Positions 57,336 to 64,000 of a DNA stretch of 64,000 nucleotides are shown one piece after another. The DNA lies in contig RQOL01000139.1 in assembly GCA_013076295.1 (NCBI GenBank), positions 1,240,001-1,304,000 of the forward strand. The letters are read 5' to 3'. The notes beneath the pieces are model-generated. The model had not been told where the DNA came from. It did no database searches and worked only from the letters and a program-made list of their open reading frames with translations. The translations under genes and the position numbers were made by a program. This DNA is from Sanderia malayensis. Taxonomy: Eukaryota > Cnidaria > Scyphozoa > Semaeostomeae > Pelagiidae. Positions within the stretch are counted from its first letter, which is position 1, and each line of letters opens with the position of its first letter.

Positions 57336-58266
57336 AAAGACTCGGCAATAAATATAGCAAGCTTACAAGCAAATTAAGGGAATCATTTGATAAAGTAAAG
57401 AGTAAAGATAAAAGTAGAAGAGGGGGGTGCAGCCGATCATTGAGAGCAAGTAGTGTGCTGGATAAGATAATTGGGCCTTACACCAATGAAGAAAAGCAGG
57501 TTGCAGTTTATGGTGTTGGTAACCCTGACAAGGCCTGTCTGCTATATAACAAAAGACAACGCCAATGGTATGAGGTGGGAAAACAACTCCCAAACACTCG
57601 AAAGGAGGAAAGACCTCAGAGCTGTGCCATAGTGGCACAAACATTTGCTGATGATGACAGTGATGCTGATGCTTGCAATTCTGATGATGAAGCAATGAAG
57701 AATGAAGAAGCCCTTATACATGGCTCATTTCAATATCCAGTTAACAGATCAAGAAATGTAGCTGATCTTGAGCAAGCTTTGTGTACATTAATGCAGCATG
57801 TCTAATGCAATACAAGAACATTATTTTACCATAAATCTGTCATCTTCAATTTTGCGAATCATGATGGTTATCGTATTCATATTATATTAGAATTAGAAGC
57901 ATTAACAGAAGAATGCAGGGATGCCTTTTCAACGGATGATAAATTTAAAGAAGGTTCAAAAGCATGGAAAGAGCGAATGGAAGCATTACAAGAGAACTGG
58001 TCATGTAAAAGAGAGGAGCTATTTGATGTTCTTTTTGAATGTGGAACTCTCCATGGAATGGTATGTGAGATGGGCTGTGGTCGAGAAGCTGTAATAGAAT
58101 CCAGATACTGTCAGAAATGGGATTACAGATTATGTAAGTTGTGTGATGCTGTGAAGCACAAAAGTAGACTTTTTCATAACAGGAAAAGCTTGAAAGATGG
58201 ATTTGTGTAACATTTATCTCCAAGGAAATTTTTCCAAGAAGCAACAAGAGACACATTGGTTAAAGG
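57290..58266 (+). pseudogene. Cys-rich transposon protein, N-terminal exons
   Basis: An ATG at about 57290 opens MVDSSGGGSSGSNSE; after a break the frame 57440-57805 reads DKIIGPYTNEEKQVAVYGVG, RQRQWYEVGKQLPNTRKE and an acidic stretch. A second exon (about 57880-58266) reads AWKERMEALQENWSCKREEL, then CEMGCG, CQKWDYRLCKLCDAVKH, FHNRKS and GFV, and ends at a possible donor AAAGGTAAAT. The Cys/His pattern resembles a B-box/CxC-type zinc-binding region, as found at the N-terminus of KDZ-like proteins. The fragment at 17396-17704 is a relative. TAA at 58207 interrupts it. Confidence 0.5.
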
Positions 58267-58384
58267 TAAATATTATTATTATCAGACTTGTTGTTCAAAA
58301 AAATCATACAAGGTACAAGAAAAGGCATGCTAATGAGCTTTTGTCCTAGGATATTGTCCATTTATTTTGAAATTAGCTTACAGC

Positions 58385-58457
58385 ACATCTGTGGTATAAT
58401 TGGTAACACTTTTTTCTGATATGAAAAAAGACTGAGGTTCAAATCCTGACAGATGCA
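58385..58457 (+). tRNA. tRNA-like gene, anticodon GAT (Ile)
   Basis: Exactly 73 nt with a canonical cloverleaf: acceptor ACATCTG/CAGATGC (6 of 7 pairs), T8, A14, G18G19, A21, anticodon stem TTTTT/GAAAA with loop CTGATAT (T33, anticodon GAT), T-arm TGAGG/CCTGA (4 of 5) with TTCAAAT (T54 T55 C56 A58). A box TGGTATAATTGG and B box GGTTCAAATCC are near consensus, and TTTT follows at about 58464. Nuclear Ile tRNAs in animals normally have AAT or TAT, so this may be a pseudogene, a SINE head or a relocated organellar-type copy. It lies in an intron-like gap of a transposon gene. Confidence 0.6.
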
Positions 58458-58601
58458 ACCAATTTTGAGATTTTGTGCAGCACAATTGAATATTTGAACA
58501 TTTAGATTGATATATTAAAGTATTATCTTTATGTATCAGTTGTGAGAATAAGTTGTCATGTTTTTATTTTTGCAGATAAATTTCTTATGCTGAAACCTCA
58601 G

Positions 58602-61241
58602 AGATGCACTTCATGCAAATCGAAATTTCAATCAAACACTTTTCTGATGTTGGCCTGGGGAACTACACTGTTAATTCTACTAAGGGTGTATGGAATGTTG
58701 CAAGCGAGAAATGCACTTGCGATTCCTTCTTCACAATGAGGCTCCCTTGTCGCCACATCTTTGCCTTAAGGAAACAACTTCAGCATCCATTGTATTTTGA
58801 TCGTCTGTGCGACAAAAGATGGACAAAATCATATTACAGAAACTCGCATAGAGTATTCAAGACAAATAAGGAAGATTCGCCTGAAGTTGCAAAGAATGAT
58901 GATGATTTAGATAATATTCTACCAATCACCATTAGAGATGAGCAAACACAAACCAGAAAAGTCTTGTCACAGCATGAAAAATACAGAAAAGCATTTGCCA
59001 TTGCCCAAAAGTTGGCGAGTGTTTCAAGTGAAATTCCAATAAGACAGTTCAATAGCCACCTTGATGTACTTAAGACAATCCTTTCAGCATGGGAAGAAGA
59101 AAAACATGTTATTGTTAATGCTATTATTCCAGGCGAAGAGGAAACAGATAATCAACCACTTGAGAGAACTACGTTCCAAGAAAACAAAATTGTTCAGAAT
59201 GAAAATGTTGTACCAATTGATGATGGTAATGCTGAAACAAAGTTGGATGTGACTGTTGATGACGAGGAAATGGAGTTTGTGTCTGAATCTGGAGAGATCA
59301 AGAAGTCAATTGATAATGTAAAAGCAGAGCAAGATATGAAGACATCCCAAGGACAGAAAGGTGCGTTCTGTTTTTTTGATTATTGCTTTTCCCCATACAA
59401 CTGTATATTTGTGAGTATTAATTTCTCTGAAAATACCTGCCCCAAAAAGAACAATAACTTTTTTGCTGTCAAACATATCTTTCGTCAATTTTCTCATTTC
59501 ATACCATTTTTCCTTTGAAATGTTGTTTCCAAATTTTTACTTTATGACATAAAGTTAGGGTAGAAAAAGAGACTTTTTAATGCAAAGCTTCATATTTATG
59601 AATCTCAAACATTTTCAGGAAATTTAATTGCAAATTTAGTATGTTTCTGTTTTGCAATAACTACCCGCACAACCATGGAAATGTGGCGATATTTTGCTCC
59701 TTAGAAACTTATAATTATACTTAAAATTAGGCTGAAAGTAATGTCTTTGATAAACGTGAAAGACAAAACACATGCTGGCCGTTCGCGGCAGTTGAAAATG
59801 ATGAATGGGAAAGCGAGGCTGGAATTCTTTTCACAGTGATAGTAAAGCTTCAAAATTGAAATAATAATGAAAATTGATTAAAATATCTCCCTTGCAAATA
59901 AACCAATCTCAGCAACTGAGGGCCCAAAATCCAAGTATCTAATGTCAAAATCAAAGAAAATCTAAAAAATAGCATCAGTTTCAAGATTTACCGCACAAAA
60001 TTTTTAATCAGATTTTTCTTATCCGCTTTATACAATGACCCTTTTGAATATTCTTCATCCCATAGCCCTTTCAGAAATTAAACTGTCGCCAAAAATGAAA
60101 CAACGAGGAAGACCAAGAGGCCTCCAACTTACTGCAGTGGGACTACCAACTAAAAAACCCAGAAAAGAGTCAAAAGCCATGAAGCCGAAATTATTCAAGA
60201 ACAAATCAGCTTTGGAAAAGGAACAATGTAAGTATTCCTATGCGTAGTTGCAGAAGTATTTCCAGCTTGATGACATTTGTGTTTCTATCAATTCCATGCA
60301 TGACCTGTCCCCCAGTAAAACCCCTGGTTGCATTTTGCAGTGTAAATTCCCACATGCCTTATTTCAAAAACGAAATCCCTGAAGATGACCTTTTTTGTAA
60401 ATTTAAAACAAGTTTTTGTTTCTGGGAATTTGTGAACATTAGTATTATTAGTGGTTTGATCATAAAAACTGTTTTTTTGTCTCCTGATAAAAATCTGATT
60501 CAATTCTGGACTACTGTTTCTTTACTCTAGTAGAGTAGAAGCAACCACATTTTATCAAAAGTTGCATCTGAAGTTTTCGACAAAAAATCTCAAGTACTCA
60601 CACCATTTTTGGTCAGACTTTAGTTGGCACGCAAATTATGGGAACAATTTTTGACCATATCTTCCATGGCATTATTTTTATCCAAATGGCACGTTACATT
60701 TAAGATCAACTCTCCTTAAAATCAATAATTTCTCAACAAATCGCCAATTATGAAAAAAGGATACCCGCTCTTTAAAGGAAACTATATTTGCATGCTAGAA
60801 AATGTTCTTATATCTTCCTACATTGCTTGATGCACAATTCAGCCAATAATTATGTTCCTAGCCTTTATTTCAGTGATTCTTGGGATGTTCATCAAATGTA
60901 AAGAAAGAGTAAAGAAAGCAATGGACGACGATTTCCTAATTAAGGCATGTTATTTAGAAATAAGGCTTGAGAAAATACTGATGAAGATACTTGACGAAAA
61001 CATAAATCTCTACAGAGTAAGGAAATATTTTGCTTTAGATTGTTGGAAGAAAGTTGAGAAGTTGTTGGAAACTTTGAAGAAAGAAAGATTGTGGGAATGT
61101 GCAACGTGCTGCAAGGACTTCAATGAAGAGGAGCCTCTTGCTTGCAACTGTTGTCTGAACTGGTATCTTCTTAGCTGTGTTGGGAAGAACGTAGTGCCTA
61201 AAAGTAAAACATGGGTGTGCCGCAACTGCATAAAAGATTGA
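58602..61241 (+). pseudogene. SWIM zinc finger, AT-hook and PHD gene, three exons
   Basis: Exon 1 (about 58602-59360) encodes a SWIM finger, CTCDSFFTMRLPCRHIF, then LCDKRWTKSYYRNSHRVFK, VLSQHEKYRKAFAIAQKL and an acidic linker, ending at a GTGCGT donor. Exon 2 (about 60066-60227) encodes AT-hook KQRGRPRGLQ and basic text. Exon 3 (60874-61241) continues in phase with ILGMFIKCKE and ends with a PHD finger CATC, CNCC, WYLLSCVG, WVCRNC. The PHD histidine ligand is Leu (WYLLSC instead of WYHxxC). These modules follow MULE-type transposase cores in cnidarian proteins, but the DDE core is missing upstream. The three exons themselves are unbroken. Confidence 0.72.
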
Positions 61242-62032
61242 CAGGTGTAGCTGATATGATACTTGGTGGATCAGAAAAAAATATATGAGAGCGCAGCTGT
61301 ATAACATGAAATCTGTAAGGCCAGTAATCTCGAGATGCAGCTTAAAAGATGTGCGAAAGGCTAAGCTATCATTTAGTATTCCGTTCTTTCTTCTTGGTTT
61401 CTATGAAGCTCAGTTGCAAGCACCCCAAATACCCCAATCCCCGGTATAGCTTCAGTGTTGCTACACTTGGGCCCCATCGTACATAATTGATAAGGGCCCG
61501 AAGTGTCTCCGTTACGCCACTGATAGTATGGTAGAGTTTTATTGGTATTGTAGAGTTCCAATAGGAAGAGTATTTACTTTGCTCAATTTGACCATAATAA
61601 TCAAAGAAAAAGCTGCTAAGGTCGAATAAACGCCTGAATGTCCCTTGAAGGATGACACGCTTTTTTTTATAAAGAACCAGTTTATAAAGAAGCTACATAT
61701 TGTAGGTCCAAAACCTTAAGAACTTTTACTACTAAAGGCAAAATCTCTAAGAAACGTTTAAATTTGGAATATATTCATACTACAGCACTTTTAGTAATAA
61801 GAAGGTCGGTTTTATTTGTTTTTCAGTCAAACTCACTGTTCTCATGGGATGTTCTGCAAATCAACTTGAGAAATCTCAAGTTACAACAAGTTTGTAGTAA
61901 TTTTATCAAATTCCAATGATTTTATTGCGTTTCATAATTCTTGGACACTAAATAAACGAGAATTTGAAATTAAGGAACTACTAACGAATTTTTAGTACTA
62001 TAAAGTGGTCAAACAGGTCCAAAAATAAGGAA
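61242..62032. other. Non-coding region
   Basis: No gene or long repeat was recognised. Confidence 0.5.
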
Positions 62033-62082
62033 CTTGAACAACAAAGTCCTGAGCTAGGTTGCTCAGGACTTTGTAGTTCAAG
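62033..62082. repeat. 22-bp inverted repeat (hairpin)
   Basis: Arms 62033-62054 (CTTGAACAACAAAGTCCTGA plus GC) and 62061-62082 differ at one pair, with loop TAGGTT. No T-run follows, so it is not an obvious terminator. Confidence 0.9.
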
Positions 62083-62155
62083 CTCGTGTTGTTCAAGAGT
62101 GTGTATTCTACGCACCTAAAACTAGTATTTTTAAATAGTATAAATACTAAATAGT

Positions 62156-62412
62156 TATTCCTACGGGATTCCCGTATGAATAGTGTCTAAATGGTTATTC
62201 TTACGTGACGTTTAATAATTTTTCCCGTACGAATATCATATATTGTTATTCATACGGGGTTTTGTAATACTTTTTCCCGTATAAATAGTATAACATTATT
62301 CGTACGTTAATTCCCTAGCACTAAATTTTCAAAGTCCCAATAACTTGCTTCTGCGCGTGCTCAATAGATTGCCGTATGAATAGCAAATGGAGGTCGCCGT
62401 ACGGATGCCGTA
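62156..62412. repeat. Cluster of TATTC-TACGGG / CCCGTA-GAATA palindromes
   Basis: TATTCCTACGGGA at 62156 faces TCCCGTATGAATA at 62170. Further copies in both orientations are near 62196, 62223, 62246, 62274, 62297, 62373 and 62398 (for example TTATTCATACGGGG, TCCCGTATAAATAG, GCCGTATGAATAG). Non-coding; it lies just upstream of the P element. Confidence 0.85.
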
Positions 62413-62639
62413 CAGATAGCCAGGGCGATAAAGAAAATAATTTTGAGCTTGACATGGTCAATGCTGAGCCATGCATAGAAAAGGTAAACATGCTATTCTC
62501 AATATTATAAACTTTGATAAAATTATGAATAATTTTTTTGTGCAAGAATTCCAGCTTACCTCTCTGTTTGCTTCAAAAACTCTGTTTATCTCTCCTCTAG
62601 CAAATAAAACAACAACAGTGTGGGACATCATGTAAGTTG

Positions 62640-64000
62640 ATAGACCACGCATATACGATCAGTGAATCCCCAAATTCCAGCTGAACCAGGCTTCACAGAA
62701 CCTGCATTCAAGGTTGACGAAGCTGAGAAAACTGGAAATGAAGTTATCTGTTCCTTGATGATTAACAAAATGGCAATAAGAAAGAACATTTCTTGGGATG
62801 GCTCCAAGTTTCGAGGCTATGTTGATATAGGAAATGGCATTCAAGATGAGTCCTCTCCGGTTGCCAAGGATGCCCTTGTCTTTATGGTTGTAAACATGAA
62901 TGGTTCTTGGTATACTTACACTAAACTTGGTATACTTGGTACACTAAAGTGCCATGTGCATACTTTCTTATTGGTGGTTTAAGTGGGGCAGAGCGAGCGA
63001 ATCTTGTCAGTCTTTGTATACAGTGACTTTCAGATGTTGGTGTCAAAGTTGTTTCATTGACTTGTGATGGGCCATCTTGTCATTTGTCAATGCTTTCAGT
63101 GCTAGGAGCTTCCTTAAAGCTACTAAATTTAAATCCATCATTTCCACATCCATCAAAGAAAAGCAAAAAAGTTCATGTTCTTCATGACATTTGTCATATG
63201 CTCATACTGGTCAGAAATACATCGGCAAATAATGGAGTTTTATTGGATAAAGATGACAAACAAATTGAATGGCAATATCTTGAAAATTTGCAAAACGTCA
63301 AGAAAAAGAAGGCCTACACCTTGGTAACAAGGTGAAAAAAGGCTATATTCAGTGGTGGCAGACGCATATACTCAATGTTGCAGACGCATTGGAATTTTTT
63401 GCAAACAATCTAAATTTAAAAGAGTTTAAAGGATGCGAAGCCACAGTGAAATTCCTTCGTCTATTTGATCATCTCCTTGATATTTTTTCATCTCTTTGGT
63501 CTTTCCAGGAACCCCTTTGCCAAAGGCTTCAAGCCACCAATTCGGGCATCAAACAAAAGTTTGTGGGATTCATTTCTTTCATTGGCATATGAATACATAC
63601 TTGGAATAAAAGATCTTTCTGGCCAGGAAATCCATACATCACGCAAAACACAGGTTTTATTGGGTTTCTTGTAGGAATCAAAAGCACGAGGGCATTATTT
63701 CATGACCTTGTTGAGATTCCACAAGCCCCAATGAAATACCTGTTAATGTACAAATTCAGCCAAGACAATCTGGAGCTGTTTTTGGTGCTTTTTGTTCAGC
63801 TGGAGCCTTCAACAATAATCCAACAGTACAGCAATTCACTGCCGCCTACAAACGGCTTTTAACAAGAAGCTGCATTCAAAGTGTTGAGGGAAATTGTAAA
63901 TAGCTAAACCCAACAGATATCCTTTATGTTGATTCTCCTGGAAATACCTCAGTCACTTTAACTAATGCTGCATTGATGAGAAAGTACAACTTGCAAGAAA
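62640..64000 (+). pseudogene. P-element/THAP9-like transposase, runs off the window
   Basis: No ATG is seen at the start: the first part (GEPGF-type motif, here AEPGFTEPAF) must be spliced to upstream exons. Motifs: NKMAIRKNISWDG (first Asp region), YVDIGNGIQ, ALVFMVVNMNGSW, SLTCDGPSCHLSML, VLHDICHMLILVRN (second Asp region), ADALEFFANNL and FKGCEATVKFLRLFDHLLDI. After frame changes it continues with STRALFHDLVEIPQAPMKYL, LELFFGAFCSAG (Glu region), AFNNNPTVQQFTAAYKRLL. Frame breaks lie near 62930, 63335, 63575 and 63675. The THAP DNA-binding domain was not found upstream. The terminal portion lies beyond 64000. Confidence 0.88.

Noticed and set aside
62033..62082. Rho-independent terminator
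   Set aside because: Animal genome context and no T-run after the stem; listed only as an inverted repeat.

Overview
The window is a piece of an AT-rich invertebrate animal genome, most likely a cnidarian. That guess rests on the mix of transposon families (HECT-encoding elements, Helentron, P element, piggyBac, pogo, BEL/Pao, CR1/L2-like LINE) and on GT-AG introns; no diagnostic host gene is present. Nearly everything recognisable is mobile DNA, most of it decayed by frameshifts and stops, so many entries are pseudogenes. No operon structure, rRNA or CRISPR array was seen.

Layout. 1-4.5 kb: a MITE with an inner foldback, then a multi-exon THAP-domain transposase-like gene (minus). 4.5-10.6 kb: a 5'-truncated Helentron-like unit (PIF1-type helicase, endonuclease, then an RPA/OB-fold-like gene whose single intron is filled by three nested TA-flanked pogo/mariner-type elements). 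12.9-14.4 kb: a broken HECT gene. 15-19.2 kb: a dispersed repeat, an 88-bp GC-rich tandem array, hAT, a Cys-rich ORF fragment, a 138-bp tandem array and a piggyBac fragment. 19.2-24.1, 26.6-32.8 and 38.8-43.15 kb: three elements that each pair a HECT ubiquitin-ligase gene with a gene for an integrase-core (rve/IS3-like DDE) protein, always tail to tail. 33-37.3 kb: a zinc-finger ORF with a TATA box, followed by a minisatellite built on about 10.5-bp subunits that is split by an element with a TTAA target duplication. 43.15-45 kb: a Mutator-like (DGTW) transposase whose exon was the target of the third HECT/integrase element. 47-56.5 kb: two BEL/Pao elements and a LINE. 57.3-61.2 kb: a multi-exon SWIM/AT-hook/PHD gene with a 73-nt tRNA-like gene in an intron. 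62.6-64 kb: a P-element transposase running off the window.

The most interesting system is the HECT + integrase-core transposon family. Three independent copies share convergent gene order, long terminal inverted repeats made of short iterated motifs, and target-site duplications (exact 8 bp for copy C, 6 bp for copy B). All four HECT genes here still carry the TC dipeptide of the HECT active site. This suggests a DNA transposon group that carries its own E3 ubiquitin ligase together with an IS3-type transposase. I could not check whether it is already catalogued, for example within the eukaryotic IS3-like (IS3EU) group.
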